The notes beneath the pieces are model-generated. The model worked only from the letters and a program-made list of their open reading frames with translations, made no database searches and was not told where the DNA came from. This document shows positions 19,707 through 29,475 of a stretch of DNA of 64,000 nt, in pieces. Source of the DNA: Candidatus Eiseniibacteriota bacterium. Lineage in GTDB: Bacteria; Joyebacterota; Joyebacteria; Joyebacterales; Joyebacteraceae. The stretch lies in assembly GCA_030622115.1 (NCBI GenBank), contig JAUXGN010000001.1, positions 1 through 64,000 on the forward strand, written 5' to 3'. A program made the position numbers and the translations under genes. The first letter of the stretch is position 1; the number at the start of each line of letters is the position of its first letter.

Positions 19707-21146
19707 ATGAGAGCTGCGCCCCGGGATACAATTGCCGCCGTCGCCACCGCGATCGGGCCGGGCGGGATCGCCATCGTGCGGATAGCAGGTGCCGACGCCG
19801 TTCGGATAACAGATACGATCTTCAGGGGAACCAAGCGTCTCAGTGACGCCTCCTCCCACACGGTGCACCACGGTCACATAGTTGATGCAGCCGGTCGCGA
19901 GGTCGATGAAGTCCTCGCGACCGTCATGCTATCTCCGAACACCTACACGACCGATGATGTTGTTGAACTCGGGTGTCACGGCGGAGCGATGCCGGCGAGA
20001 CGGGTTCTTGAGGTGTGTCTCGACGCCGGGGCGCGAATCGCCCGTAGAGGCGAGTTCACCGAACGAGCGCTGCTTGGCGGCCGCCTCGATCTCGTTCAGG
20101 CGGAGGCCGTCGCTGACATCGTCGCCGCGAAAACGCCGCGGGGGCTCGAGTTCGCCCTCGGTCAGCTCGAGGGGGGACTGTCTCACCGACTGGCGGCCCT
20201 CAGAGATAAGCTGCTTGCGTTCCGAGCCGAAGTCGAGTCGATGATTGACTTCTCTGACGAGGACATTGGAAGCTCAACTGTTTCGGCAATAGCAGATCTC
20301 GGCCGCGCATGTTGTCGCGCCGTCGATGATCTCCTTGCGGACAGCGCCGTCGGCGCGGCCGTGCGAGACGGGATCTCCGTTGCCATAGTTGGTCGTCCGA
20401 ATGTGGGCAAGTCGAGTCTTCTGAACGCACTTCTGAGAAGAGAGAGAGCAATAGTGACAGCGCTTCCCGGGACGACGCGCGACGCGATCGAGGAGACCGT
20501 CGACCTGGACGGCATCCCAGTCCGTCTCATAGATACGGCCGGGTGGCGAAGCTCAAGGGATCCGGCAGAGGCAGAAGGCGTAGAGCGCGCGAAGGCTGCC
20601 GCGGCCGGGGCCGATCTCGTGCTGCTGGTGATTGACTCAAGCACGGGAGTGGGGGCTGAGGACAGGGCGGTTGCAGAGCATCTTGATCAATCAAGGACGC
20701 TTGTCGTTCTCAACAAGATGGATCTGGCAAGTGGCATGAGAGGAGAGGTCGGACGCGAGTTGGCGTTCGCCGGTGGTGGCGGCTCTGACTCGTCATCGAG
20801 CGGGTTGGACTCAGCGGCGACAGTCAGTGACGTGTCGTCTGTGAGGGTGTCTGCGCTTAGGCGAGACGGCATCTCCGAACTCCAGCGCGCCATCTCCTCA
20901 ATGGTCCTTGACGGCAGAGCGCTCACTGCGGACCCGGCTGTTACCAACCTGCGCCACATGGACGCGCTCAGGCGGGTGAAGGCAGGCGTGAGTCGCGCTA
21001 TCGCACTCCTGGCGAAAGAGGCGCCTCCGGAACTGGCGGCGATCGATGCGGCCGAGGCGAGCAGTGCGCTGGGCGAGATCACGGGTGAGACAACACCCGA
21101 TGACGTTCTGCGACATATATTTGCACGTTTCTGCGTTGGGAAGTAG
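19707..21146 (+). CDS. mnmE: tRNA modification GTPase MnmE
   Basis: A 479-residue MnmE. The N-terminal folate-binding domain has '[20 protein letters not shown]'. The GTPase has G1 'GRPNVGKSS', G3 'DTAG' and G4 'NKMD'. The last four residues are CVGK, matching the C-[IVL]-G-K end that carries the catalytic cysteine. With MnmG it installs the 5-carboxymethylaminomethyl group on wobble uridine of some tRNAs. A glycine/serine-rich low-complexity insert (about residues 352-370) lies in the GTPase domain. The next gene, mnmG, starts ten bases later. Confidence 0.96.
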   Translation: MRAAPRDTIAAVATAIGPGGIAIVRIAGADAVRITDTIFRGTKRLSDASSHTVHHGHIVDAAGREVDEVLATVMLSPNTYTTDDVVELGCHGGAMPARRVLEVCLDAGARIARRGEFTERALLGGRLDLVQAEAVADIVAAKTPRGLEFALGQLEGGLSHRLAALRDKLLAFRAEVESMIDFSDEDIGSSTVSAIADLGRACCRAVDDLLADSAVGAAVRDGISVAIVGRPNVGKSSLLNALLRRERAIVTALPGTTRDAIEETVDLDGIPVRLIDTAGWRSSRDPAEAEGVERAKAAAAGADLVLLVIDSSTGVGAEDRAVAEHLDQSRTLVVLNKMDLASGMRGEVGRELAFAGGGGSDSSSSGLDSAATVSDVSSVRVSALRRDGISELQRAISSMVLDGRALTADPAVTNLRHMDALRRVKAGVSRAIALLAKEAPPELAAIDAAEASSALGEITGETTPDDVLRHIFARFCVGK

Positions 21147-21156
21147 GTCCAGGCCA

Positions 21157-23049
21157 GTGAATGATCAGGGTTTCGACATAGTCGTTGTTGGAGCAGGCCA
21201 CGCGGCCTGTGAGGCGGCGCTGGCAGCCGCCCGGCTTGGCAGGCGCGTCCTTGTCGTCACCATCTCAAGGAGGCATGTCGGCGAAATGCCATGCAACCCA
21301 GCCATCGGCGGTCTTGCTAAAGGACAGCTGGCTCGCGAGATAGACGCCTTGGGGGGTGAAATGGGACTGGCCGCCGATGCCACGGGGCTTCAGTTCCGGA
21401 TGCTGAATACCGGCAAGGGGCCGGCTGTGCGTTCGCCGCGCGCTCAGTGCGACAAGGAAGAATACCGCAAATACATGCTGAGAGCGCTCAGCGGCCATGA
21501 GTTGATAACGCTCATTGAGGACCGTGTTGAGGGCCTTCTGGTCAGCGGGGAGACGGTCAAGGGTGTGACGTTGACACACGGGCAAGAAGTAGCAGCGCCG
21601 GCTGTGATCTTGACAACTGGCACGTTCCTGTGCGGGAGTCTTTACGTGGGTGCCAGGATGTGGCGTGGCGGGAGAACGGGCGAGCCGCCTGCAATGGGGC
21701 TCTCTGAGAGTCTGCGAGAGCTGGGGCTCAGCATGGGGCGCCTGAAAACGGGCACGCCGGCACGCATCGCGGCAGAGAGCGTGGACTGGGAGCGGCTCGA
21801 GCGACAGGACGGAGACCGGGATCCGGTTGGGTTCTCATTCAGGACGGAGCAGCTGGTTGTGGAGCAGGTGCCATGCTACGTGACGCATACGAATGAGCGG
21901 AGTCACGATCTTCTGCGGGGCGCGCTGGAGAGGTCACCGTTGTTCAGTGGTCAGATCACAGGAATCGGTCCTCGATACTGTCCGTCGATCGAGGACAAGG
22001 TGGTGAGATTCGCTGATCGGACGAGTCACAGGGTTCTTCTTGAGCCGGAGACGAGGCGCGGCGATGTGATCTACCTGAACGGGTTGTCGTCGAGCATGCC
22101 GGTTGAGGTTCAGCTGGCTGTGATCCGGAGCATGGAAGGCATGTCAGGCGCAGAGATGCTAAGACCCGGGTATGCGGTCGAGTACGACTACGTCGACCCA
22201 CGGGCACTCAAGCCGACATTGGAGACGAAGCACATCAAGGGGCTGTATCTCGCGGGGCAGGTGAATGGCACATCGGGGTACGAAGAAGCGGCGGCTCAGG
22301 GGCTCATGGCTGGGATGAATGCGGCGCGCACAGCGTGCGATCTGGAACCGGTGGTTCTCAGACGCTCGGATGCCTACATCGGCGTGCTGATCGATGATCT
22401 AGTGACGAAGGGCGCTGACGAGCCGTATCGCATGTTCACGAGCAGGGCGGAACACAGGCTGGTGCTGAGGCACGACAATGCAGACGTGCGGCTGATGCCG
22501 ATTGGGCAAAGGGTTGGTCTTATCAGTGAGGACGTGGCGGTTCGGGCAGAGGAGAAGCGGGAACAGGCAGCTGCTGAGATCGCCAGGTTGAAGAGAAGCG
22601 TGGTGTCACCCGACGCGGCCAACAGCGTGTTGCGTGCTAGGGGAAGCAGGGAGATCTGCGAGTCACAGAGCGCGGCGAAACTGCTTGCTCGTCCCGAGCT
22701 ATCAGTGGACGACATCCACGAGATCTCGCCGCCGCCGAGAGATGTGGGGCCGGCTGTGGCGAGCGAGGTGGGAATCCAGGTGAAGTACAGTGGGTATGTG
22801 AAGCGAGCGGAGCAACAGATAGAGAGGCAGCGAGCACTGGAGATGAGGGAGCTGCCGGAGGATATCGACTACGATGCAGTACGTGGGTTGTCGACGGAGG
22901 CTAGCCAGAAGCTGGCGCACGTGATGCCCGGGACGATCGGACAGGCATCGCGGGTGCCTGGAGTGAGTCCCGCTGACATAGGAGTGCTGATGATACATCT
23001 GAAAGTGCGTGGGAGAGTTGGGCGGGAGGTGCGCGAGAATGGGTGTTGA
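21157..23049 (+). CDS. mnmG: tRNA uridine-5-carboxymethylaminomethyl modification enzyme MnmG
   Basis: A 630-residue FAD enzyme. The dinucleotide fold '[20 protein letters not shown]' opens the protein, followed by '[20 protein letters not shown]' and the late '[20 protein letters not shown]'. It works as a heterotetramer with MnmE. The start is the GTG at 21157 directly after the mnmE stop with an AGG ahead; a longer frame beginning inside mnmE lacks family similarity. The 3' end overlaps rsmG by 11 bases. Confidence 0.96.
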   Translation: MNDQGFDIVVVGAGHAACEAALAAARLGRRVLVVTISRRHVGEMPCNPAIGGLAKGQLAREIDALGGEMGLAADATGLQFRMLNTGKGPAVRSPRAQCDKEEYRKYMLRALSGHELITLIEDRVEGLLVSGETVKGVTLTHGQEVAAPAVILTTGTFLCGSLYVGARMWRGGRTGEPPAMGLSESLRELGLSMGRLKTGTPARIAAESVDWERLERQDGDRDPVGFSFRTEQLVVEQVPCYVTHTNERSHDLLRGALERSPLFSGQITGIGPRYCPSIEDKVVRFADRTSHRVLLEPETRRGDVIYLNGLSSSMPVEVQLAVIRSMEGMSGAEMLRPGYAVEYDYVDPRALKPTLETKHIKGLYLAGQVNGTSGYEEAAAQGLMAGMNAARTACDLEPVVLRRSDAYIGVLIDDLVTKGADEPYRMFTSRAEHRLVLRHDNADVRLMPIGQRVGLISEDVAVRAEEKREQAAAEIARLKRSVVSPDAANSVLRARGSREICESQSAAKLLARPELSVDDIHEISPPPRDVGPAVASEVGIQVKYSGYVKRAEQQIERQRALEMRELPEDIDYDAVRGLSTEASQKLAHVMPGTIGQASRVPGVSPADIGVLMIHLKVRGRVGREVRENGC

Positions 23050-23707
23050 ATTGCCGAGGACAGAGATCGAGCAGGTTGCAGGCCCAATGACAGATGACCA
23101 GCTGAGGCAGTTGTGCGTATATGTGCAAAAGCTGGCAGCTGACGCGGAGAAGATGAGCCTGATATCGCGTAATGAGCTGCCGAACCTGGGGCGGCACGTC
23201 CTGGATTCGGCTGCGATTCTGGCGTTTCGCGATCTGCCGGAGAGCGGGGTAGCGGATCTGGGCACTGGAGGAGGACTGCCGGGGGTTGTGCTGTCGATCC
23301 TGAGGCCAAAGGTCAAGGTGACCCTTATCGACTCGCGAAGGAGCAAGATTGTTTTTCTGAAGAGCGTGCAGCGATTGGTAGGACTCGAGAACATGGAGAT
23401 CGTGCACGCGCGGCTGGAGGACCTGGCGGGCGCGAGAAGGTTCCCGCTGGCGGTGGCTAGAGCGCTGGGACGGTTGGACAGAGTCCTTGAGACAAGCCTA
23501 GCGGTGGTGGAAGGCGGCGGGAGTCTGGTTTTGTACAAGGGGCCCAGATGGCGTGCGGAAGCAGAGCAGGCGGCTGTGATAGCAGGGCGCTGTGGGGCTG
23601 TGATAGAGCGAGTCGAGGGAGTAGAGCTTCCCGGAACCGATCGGACAACGACGTTTGTCGAGTTTAGGGCGGGGGCTGTTTCACGTGAAACAGCTTCGCA
23701 AGGGTAG
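23039..23707 (+). CDS. rsmG: 16S rRNA (guanine527-N7)-methyltransferase RsmG
   Basis: A 222-residue Rossmann-fold methyltransferase. The SAM site is '[20 protein letters not shown]', followed by '[17 protein letters not shown]' and '[12 protein letters not shown]'. It methylates G527 of 16S rRNA, the change linked to low-level streptomycin sensitivity. The ATG at 23039 has GGAGGT eight bases upstream and overlaps the mnmG end. The last codons run through a perfect parS site, so the C-terminal residues VSRETA are partly fixed by that DNA signal. Confidence 0.95.
   Translation: MGVELPRTEIEQVAGPMTDDQLRQLCVYVQKLAADAEKMSLISRNELPNLGRHVLDSAAILAFRDLPESGVADLGTGGGLPGVVLSILRPKVKVTLIDSRRSKIVFLKSVQRLVGLENMEIVHARLEDLAGARRFPLAVARALGRLDRVLETSLAVVEGGGSLVLYKGPRWRAEAEQAAVIAGRCGAVIERVEGVELPGTDRTTTFVEFRAGAVSRETASQG
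23677..23692. promoter_or_regulatory. parS: parS centromere site 1
   Basis: A perfect copy of the 16-bp palindrome TGTTTCACGTGAAACA bound by ParB. It lies inside the 3' end of rsmG, 229 bases before parA. Confidence 0.95.
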
Positions 23708-23735
23708 GTAGAGAGCTGTCGCCACTGACGGCTAC

Positions 23736-23751
23736 TGTTTCACGTGAAACA
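23736..23751. promoter_or_regulatory. parS: parS centromere site 2
   Basis: A second perfect TGTTTCACGTGAAACA palindrome, 43 bases after the first, in the rsmG-parA gap. Two close sites near parAB would seed ParB spreading by the origin. Confidence 0.95.
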
Positions 23752-23821
23752 CTCATCACCACATCCACCACGCTTGCACACAGAAACCTGTGGACAACTC
23801 GAGATGTTCCCACCTTTCCTC

Positions 23822-23850
23822 TTGACATGATTCCACGCGTCTGGTTGATT
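23822..23850 (+). promoter_or_regulatory. Possible parA promoter
   Basis: Perfect TTGACA followed after 17 bases by a poor -10 (TTGATT). It lies 71 bases before the parA start, in the only gap of the region wide enough for a promoter. Confidence 0.35.
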
Positions 23851-23920
23851 CAAGCAACTTACCGTCCTGCGCGCGACAGCACGCGTGGATGGGACGCTGC
23901 TATCCACATTCGGGAGGCAT

Positions 23921-24721
23921 ATGAGCCGCGTCATCGCGATCGCGAACCAGAAGGGCGGCGTCGGTAAGACCACCACCGCCGTCAATGTCTCCGCCTGCCT
24001 CGCTGTGGCAGAGCGAAAGACCCTCCTTATAGATATCGACCCCCAGGCAAACGCCACAAGCGGCCTGGGAATAGAGAAAAGCAAGATCACATCCACCATC
24101 TACGAGGTGCTCATCGGTGACGAGTCCATCAGTAGCGCCGTTGTCCCTGCGCCTGATCTCCCCTTTCTTCATGTCGTCCCCTCAAATCAGCGCCTCATAG
24201 GGGCTGAGGTGGAGCTGGTCAATGTGATGGCGAGGGAGACGCGCCTCCAACGGGCGATCGCCGAGGCTGCCGCCGACTATGAGTACATCTTCATAGACTG
24301 TCCACCATCGCTTGGCCTCTTGACCGTCAACACATTAACGGCGGCTGATACGGTTATCGTTCCCATTCAGTGCGAGTACTACGCGCTCGAGGGACTTGGC
24401 CAGCTACTCAACACGATCCGTCTGGTTCAGCGCAATCTCAATACACGGCTTCGAATTGAGGGCATTCTGCTCACCATGTACGATGGGCGGCTGAACCTCG
24501 CCCGTCAGGTGGCGGAGGAGGCACGTCGCTACTTCGGCGACCGTGTGTATGAAGCGATGATTCCCAGGAATGTGCGGCTCGGTGAGGCGCCGAGCTTTGG
24601 TCAACCGATAATCCTTTACGACATACTCTCAGCAGGGGCACGTGCGTACATCGCCCTGACCAAGGAGATCATGGACTCGGCCAAAACAGCTGAGCCGGTT
24701 CCCGTCGGGAGCCAAGGGTAG
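23921..24721 (+). CDS. parA: Chromosome partitioning ATPase ParA/Soj
   Basis: A 266-residue Walker-type ATPase. The deviant Walker A is 'KGGVGKTTTAVN', followed by 'LLIDIDPQANATSGLG' and 'YIFIDCPPSLGLLTVNTLTA'. It forms ATP-dependent gradients on the nucleoid that move ParB-parS complexes apart. The ATG at 23921 gives the family start 'MSRVIAIANQKGG' with a GGGAGG site close by; a longer frame from 23885 adds 12 unrelated residues. parB follows after 44 bases. Confidence 0.96.
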   Translation: MSRVIAIANQKGGVGKTTTAVNVSACLAVAERKTLLIDIDPQANATSGLGIEKSKITSTIYEVLIGDESISSAVVPAPDLPFLHVVPSNQRLIGAEVELVNVMARETRLQRAIAEAAADYEYIFIDCPPSLGLLTVNTLTAADTVIVPIQCEYYALEGLGQLLNTIRLVQRNLNTRLRIEGILLTMYDGRLNLARQVAEEARRYFGDRVYEAMIPRNVRLGEAPSFGQPIILYDILSAGARAYIALTKEIMDSAKTAEPVPVGSQG

Positions 24722-24765
24722 GTCGTTCTGGCGCAGAGTGCGAGTGCATGGAGGAGGCCTGCAGG

Positions 24766-25620
24766 ATGACGAACAGAACCGCCCTGGGCAAGGGAATCGA
24801 GGCGCTCATCCCGGATGTTCCACTGACGGCGGAGAGCGGCGGAGAACTCCCGGTGGATCTCATTGATGCGAATCCGGAGCAGCCGCGGACGCGATTTGAC
24901 GAGGCGGCGCTGGCTGAGTTGTCGGCGTCTCTCAGTCGTCACGGGGTGCTGCAGCCGGTCCTGGTGCGGGCAATGTCCGACGGGCGATACCGTCTGGTGG
25001 CAGGCGAGCGCCGCTTGCGGGCGGCACGGCTGGCGGGGATCGAGACGATTCCCGCTGTCGTTCGCGAGGTGGATGAGAACGGCGGACTCGAGCTTGCCCT
25101 TGTTGAGAACCTCCAGAGAGAGGATCTGGACCCGATCGACGAGGCGCGGGCGTTTGAAGCGTTGATGGAGGTGGGCAGTCTGGCGCAGGCGGATGTGGCG
25201 GAGCGTGTTGGTAAGGACAGAAGCACAGTGGCGAACGCGATGCGGTTGCTTGATCTTCCGTTCGAGGTGCAGGAGATGATATCGGAGGGAGCGGTCAGCG
25301 CGGGACACGGGCGTGCGATTCTGACGCTTTCGACAGCGGAGGAGCGATGCGCGCTGGCGGCACGCGTGGTGAAACGTGGGTTGTCTGTGCGGGAGACGGA
25401 GGTGTTGGCGAGGGGTCCCGGGGCCAGGCGCAGAACGGTGCGCGCGCGGAAGACTGTGGACCCGGTGCTCAAGGACTACGAAGCGCGCCTGGAGCGAGCG
25501 CTCGGAACTAACGTGCGGGTGGAGCGGATTGGGCACGAGGGAAGCATCAGGATCGAGTACTATTCGAGCGAGGAACTCGAGAGGCTCATTGAGCTTCTGC
25601 TCGCACTCGAGCGGAGCTGA
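24766..25620 (+). CDS. parB: Chromosome partitioning protein ParB/Spo0J
   Basis: A 284-residue ParB. It begins 'MTNRTALGKGIEALIP', the typical Spo0J start. The CTPase/N-terminal domain shows 'NPEQPRTRFDEAALAELSAS', 'GVLQPVLVR', 'LVAGERRLRAARLAG' and 'ALVENLQREDLDPIDEARAF'. The helix-turn-helix is 'QADVAERVGKDRSTVANAMR'. It loads on parS sites and slides as a clamp. The ATG at 24766 has GGAGG eight bases upstream; an earlier ATG at 24748 has none. Two matching parS sites lie about 1 kb upstream. Confidence 0.96.
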   Translation: MTNRTALGKGIEALIPDVPLTAESGGELPVDLIDANPEQPRTRFDEAALAELSASLSRHGVLQPVLVRAMSDGRYRLVAGERRLRAARLAGIETIPAVVREVDENGGLELALVENLQREDLDPIDEARAFEALMEVGSLAQADVAERVGKDRSTVANAMRLLDLPFEVQEMISEGAVSAGHGRAILTLSTAEERCALAARVVKRGLSVRETEVLARGPGARRRTVRARKTVDPVLKDYEARLERALGTNVRVERIGHEGSIRIEYYSSEELERLIELLLALERS

Positions 25621-25776
25621 TAGGCCGAGGCGGAATGTGGTGCGAAGAGACGGGCGAGTGCCTGTTAGTTGTTGACTGGCGGATGGGTGTTTGTTAGCGT
25701 ATTTTCTTCGCGTAGCATCTGAAGTGAATGGAGGTCCGACGCGGGCGGCCTCGGACCGATGCGCGGGAGGTTCTGG

Positions 25777-26211
25777 ATGTTCACTAAGGAAGGTGAAAAG
25801 AGCGTGGACATGGTGAACACGACCATAGGAGCAGGAACGATCCTCACGGGTGACGTGAAGGTTGAAGGCAGTATGCAAGTGGACGGGGATTTCGAGGGTA
25901 GGGTTGAAGCCACGGACACCCTGATCGTGGGTGAGACAGGCAAGGTGGAAGGAAACGCGACCGTCGCGAATGCGATCATCGGCGGGCGGATGTTCGGCAA
26001 CGTGTTTGCTTCCGGGAAGATCGAGCTGAAGCGAGGCTCACAGCTTCTTGGCGATATCGAGACACGCGGTCTTGTAATAGAAGATGGCGTCGTGTTCCAG
26101 GGCAATTGCCACATGGGCGAGATCGCTGACGGTGCGGGCCGGCGTCGGAACGAGAGCGAGAGCGAGTTCGATATCGTGGAGGACTTCGACGAGGGCGACG
26201 CCACGTTGTAG
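25777..26211 (+). CDS. Bactofilin
   Basis: A 144-residue bactofilin (DUF583): a short charged N-terminal tail, a central beta-helix made of repeats such as 'TTIGAGTILTGDVKVEG', 'GRVEATDTLIVGETGKVEG' and 'GGRMFGNVFASGKIELKRG', and an acidic C-terminal tail. Bactofilins polymerise without nucleotide and position cell-wall or chromosome-segregation machinery. In Myxococcus a bactofilin scaffolds ParABS, and here the gene follows parB by 156 bases, which points to a similar link (inference). The ATG at 25777 has GGAGG six bases upstream. Confidence 0.92.
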   Translation: MFTKEGEKSVDMVNTTIGAGTILTGDVKVEGSMQVDGDFEGRVEATDTLIVGETGKVEGNATVANAIIGGRMFGNVFASGKIELKRGSQLLGDIETRGLVIEDGVVFQGNCHMGEIADGAGRRRNESESEFDIVEDFDEGDATL

Positions 26212-26515
26212 AGGGGCGCGCGAGGAGAGGGGCCGCGTGCGGCGGTACTGCGGTGCGGGAACGGGCCGGCCGCTGAGCGCGCTGCCGGGGAGCTCGTGTG
26301 GACAACTGTGAACAACACACCAATCAAGACGTATCTCCTGATGAGAGAACAACTTAGCAAGGAGCTCCGCTGACGCCGCGGACCGGTTATCCACCGGAAT
26401 CGAAGGCTGTCAATAGGAGTTCAGCCGTGCAAGTGCGCGTGGCTGAGGGACTTCCGGTGAATTGTCACGGAGCGGAAGCGCACAAGCGGCAGTGGTACGT
26501 ACTAAGGAGGGCGAG
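26212..26515. other. Gap between bactofilin and V-ATPase operon
   Basis: No gene seen. The left part is GC-rich. A small hairpin CCGGT-TATCC-ACCGG lies near 26380-26395 and contains a chance DnaA-box-like TTATCCACC. The promoter of the ATPase operon should lie here, but no clear -35/-10 pair was found. Confidence 0.4.
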
Positions 26516-26830
26516 TTGATTTCTGACGCGATCGAGAGGATCAAGGAGAAGGAGACGGAAGCCGACGAGCTGATCCGCCGCGCGCGCGCTGACAACAAGA
26601 AGCGGGTTGCCGAGGCGCACGAGAAGGCCGTGGCCTTGGTCGACGAGATGCGTGCAGGAATGAGAGCGGACGAGAAGACGCTGGTGGCCCAGGCACAGAG
26701 TGAGGCCGAGGCAATTGCAGAGAAGATAGCAGGAGAGAGTGCGGCGAGCGTCCGGACCACGCGTGAGGGCGCGGAGTCGAAGATCGGTGAAGGAGTGTCG
26801 AAGGTCCTTGGATCCTTGATCTCTGGCTAG
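26516..26830 (+). CDS. V-type ATP synthase subunit G/H (peripheral stalk)
   Basis: A 104-residue, highly charged helical protein ('EADELIRRARADNKKRVAEA', 'AQSEAEAIAEKIAG'), as expected for the AhaH/NtpF stalk subunit that pairs with subunit E. The TTG at 26516 has a perfect AAGGAGG five bases upstream; a TTG at 26462 would add 18 residues but lacks a site. It is the first gene of the ATPase operon and ends 27 bases before subunit I. The assignment rests on coiled-coil character and position. Confidence 0.75.
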   Translation: MISDAIERIKEKETEADELIRRARADNKKRVAEAHEKAVALVDEMRAGMRADEKTLVAQAQSEAEAIAEKIAGESAASVRTTREGAESKIGEGVSKVLGSLISG

Positions 26831-26857
26831 AGCTTCCATCTCAAGGAACAGCACCGC

Positions 26858-28861
26858 ATGGCAGTGAGTCGGATGAAGAGAATCCAGATCCTGTCGCACG
26901 ACAGCATCAGGTACGATGTCGTGGCCGCCCTCCGTGATGAGGGCGTGCTTCACGTCACGTCTCCTTCCATCGAACTCGCGACGGTTGGCGACAGCGAGAC
27001 CCGCAGGACACGGGAACGAGAGATCACAGGGGAGCTCGGAAAGCTCGAGTACATCCGCAACTTTCTGAAGCCCTACTACGTGCCGTCGAAGAAGGGACTC
27101 GAGAAGATGTTCAACCCGAAGCTCCTCCTTGATGAGGAGGAACTCCGGGCGACCGTTGACTCGTTCAGTACCGAGAAGAGATACCAGATCTGCGTTGCTC
27201 TTGAGGGGCGGATGCGCAGCGCTGAGGCGGAGATCGTGCGGAAGACCGCGCTGGCAACCGAGGTCGCACACTGGTCGGACGCCGGAGTGGATGTCGACGA
27301 GATCATCGACACCCGATTGACACGTATTGCACCGCTGACAGTTGAGGCGGCGGAGTTCGAGAAGCTTCGCTCCTCTCTCGATGGATCCGTTGCGGACTCA
27401 GAGCTCGTGGAGGTTTCAAGAAGCGGGGCGACCGTCTATCTTGTCATCATCTACTTGAAGGAGAGAGAGTCGGACGTAGCGCTGATCCTGAAGCGGCACA
27501 GCGCAAGATGGGCTGATCTCGCAGGTGCGTCGGGAGCGCCGCAGGCGGCAGCGGCACACCTTCTCGATCAAGCAAGAGAACTCTCACACGACATAGAGGG
27601 CATGAAGGAAAAGGCGGCGGAGCAGGCGTTGGACTATGAGACGGTCCTCCTCGTTCTCGACGAGGTGTCGGAGCGGCTCGCAAAGGAGTCGGTTCAGGAG
27701 AAGTTCGGCTCGACGGAGGCGACGTTCGTCATAGAGGGCTGGATGCGGACGCGCGATGAAAAGCGCATACGTGAGCGACTCGATGCCATCACGACCATCA
27801 CCGGCGACTCAAAGGATTTCCCGGATGCATCACCCATCCACATGGAGACGCGGGAGCCGGAGCTGGGGGAGGACATTCCGGTCGATTTCGAGAACTCAAG
27901 CGTGATCTCGCCGTTCGAATTCGTGACCACACTCTACTCGCGCCCAGTCTACTGGGAGAACGACCCAACGCCACTGCTGGCGCCGTTCTTTATCATCTTC
28001 TTCGGTCTTTGTGTGAGTGACGGAGGATACGGCATCACTCTCGCTCTCCTGGCCTTGTGGCTCATGAGGAAGATGCCGGCAGGTGGCGGGCGACAGCTGA
28101 TGAAGCTGCTGCTGATGGGTGGAGTATCGACAGCCGTGGTGGGGCTCATTACCGGTGGATGGTTTGGGATAGATCCGAACGTGATGCCGGCGTTCATACA
28201 GAACGCGATCGTCCTGAACCCGCTTGCGGAACCAATGAAGATGCTGAACGTGGTCTTCATTATCGGGATAGTGCAGATATTCACAGGCCTCGCGATCAAG
28301 ATGGTCGTGGACTTCAAGGCGAAGCGTTGGCTTGACGGCATTCTCGATCAGCTCCTCTGGATCGTCTTCCTTACCTTCCTGGTACCGCTCGGCTATGATT
28401 TCATCCTCGGCGGGAATGTCTCGCCGGCGATCGCGGCGATCGCTGGGCGGGGAGCGCAGATATGCGGCGTGCTTGTCATTCTCACAGGGGCGCGGAAGAA
28501 TGCGAACCCGGTGATGAAGCTGCTGGGCGGCGTGCTTAAGCTCTACGATATCGTTGGCTACTTCGGCGACGTTCTCTCATACGCACGGCTCTTGGCGCTC
28601 GGCCTGGCGACGGGTGCGATTGCCATGGCGATAAACGGCGTCGCCGAAATGGCGATGGAGATACCCGTGGCCGGTCCTGTGGCCGCCGTTCTTATTCTCA
28701 TTGGTGGCCACCTTTTCAATCTTGCCGTGAACTGTCTCGGGGGTTTTGTTCACTCCGCGAGACTTCAGTACCTCGAGTACTTCGCGAAGTTTTTCACCGG
28801 TGGCGGGCATCCGTTTCAACCGTTCGCTTCGGCGAGAAGATACTCCGAGGTCAGGAGATAA
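26858..28861 (+). CDS. V-type ATP synthase subunit I
   Basis: A 667-residue subunit a/I. The N-terminal half is cytoplasmic with long helices. The C-terminal half (from about residue 365) has seven or eight membrane segments, including 'PFFIIFFGLCVSDGGYGITL' and 'YFGDVLSYARLLALGLATGA', where the arginine in 'SYARL' is the conserved ion-channel residue. It forms the ion half-channels next to the K ring. The start 'MAVSRMKRIQILSHDS' is the typical family N-terminus. Confidence 0.94.
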   Translation: MAVSRMKRIQILSHDSIRYDVVAALRDEGVLHVTSPSIELATVGDSETRRTREREITGELGKLEYIRNFLKPYYVPSKKGLEKMFNPKLLLDEEELRATVDSFSTEKRYQICVALEGRMRSAEAEIVRKTALATEVAHWSDAGVDVDEIIDTRLTRIAPLTVEAAEFEKLRSSLDGSVADSELVEVSRSGATVYLVIIYLKERESDVALILKRHSARWADLAGASGAPQAAAAHLLDQARELSHDIEGMKEKAAEQALDYETVLLVLDEVSERLAKESVQEKFGSTEATFVIEGWMRTRDEKRIRERLDAITTITGDSKDFPDASPIHMETREPELGEDIPVDFENSSVISPFEFVTTLYSRPVYWENDPTPLLAPFFIIFFGLCVSDGGYGITLALLALWLMRKMPAGGGRQLMKLLLMGGVSTAVVGLITGGWFGIDPNVMPAFIQNAIVLNPLAEPMKMLNVVFIIGIVQIFTGLAIKMVVDFKAKRWLDGILDQLLWIVFLTFLVPLGYDFILGGNVSPAIAAIAGRGAQICGVLVILTGARKNANPVMKLLGGVLKLYDIVGYFGDVLSYARLLALGLATGAIAMAINGVAEMAMEIPVAGPVAAVLILIGGHLFNLAVNCLGGFVHSARLQYLEYFAKFFTGGGHPFQPFASARRYSEVRR

Positions 28862-28911
28862 GAAGACTAGTCTAGGAGAGGTGCACGAAACCTCGCGGGA
28901 AGGAGTCTGGG

Positions 28912-29373
28912 ATGGAAGGACTGATGTTGGGAATGGCAGGCGCGGCACTTGCGGCGGCGCTCGCCGGCACCGGTTCTGCTATCGGGACCGGCATCGCCGG
29001 GCAGGCGGGATCGGGAGTCGTAGCGGAGGATCCCGAGAAGTTTGGAAGACTGCTCCTGCTCCAGGCGCTGCCGGGAACGCAGGGGATCTACGGCATCGTC
29101 GGTCTGTTCCTTGCCATCAACAAGCTGACAGCTCTTGGTATGGGCGCGATGACTGTCGGGCAGGGCTGGCAGATCCTCTTCGCGTGCGTTCCGCTCGCGA
29201 TAACCGGGCTGACTTCCGGCATAGCGCAGGGCAAAGTGGCCGGCGCAGCTTGTGGACTCGTGGCCAAGCGGCCTGACGAAATGGGCAAGGGAATGATCTT
29301 CGCGATCGTTGTCGAGACGTACGCTGTTCTTGGACTTCTTGGTACGATTCTCCTTCTCGGTAACGTCACATAG
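28912..29373 (+). CDS. V-type ATP synthase subunit K (rotor ring, Na+-type residues)
   Basis: A 153-residue proteolipid with four membrane helices, i.e. two fused hairpins. The first hairpin ends with 'LQALPGTQGIYGIVG', the second has 'GLTSGIAQGKVAGAA' and 'FAIVVETYAVLGLLG'. These match Enterococcus hirae NtpK, whose Na+ ligands are L61, T64, Q65, Q110 and E139; threonine and glutamine in PGTQG, glutamine in GIAQG and glutamate in VETYA are all present. Sodium rather than proton coupling is therefore likely. Only one carboxylate per four helices is present, as in other V-type rings. Confidence 0.94.
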   Translation: MEGLMLGMAGAALAAALAGTGSAIGTGIAGQAGSGVVAEDPEKFGRLLLLQALPGTQGIYGIVGLFLAINKLTALGMGAMTVGQGWQILFACVPLAITGLTSGIAQGKVAGAACGLVAKRPDEMGKGMIFAIVVETYAVLGLLGTILLLGNVT

Positions 29374-29475
29374 CACCTGACGGTCGGTCGCTGCGTTCGG
29401 CGGCCGACGCATCGCGAGTGTCCGGGTCCTTGCCGGGCGATTAATCGGTGAACGGACGATAAGGCTGGTTAAGAG

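Noticed and set aside
24616-25878. Long minus-strand open frame (420 codons) opposite parB
   Set aside because: It mirrors the codon structure of parB; the product is arginine/histidine-rich without motifs.
26380-26395. DnaA-box-like TTATCCACC upstream of the V-ATPase operon
   Set aside because: A single imperfect box far from the other clusters is likely chance.
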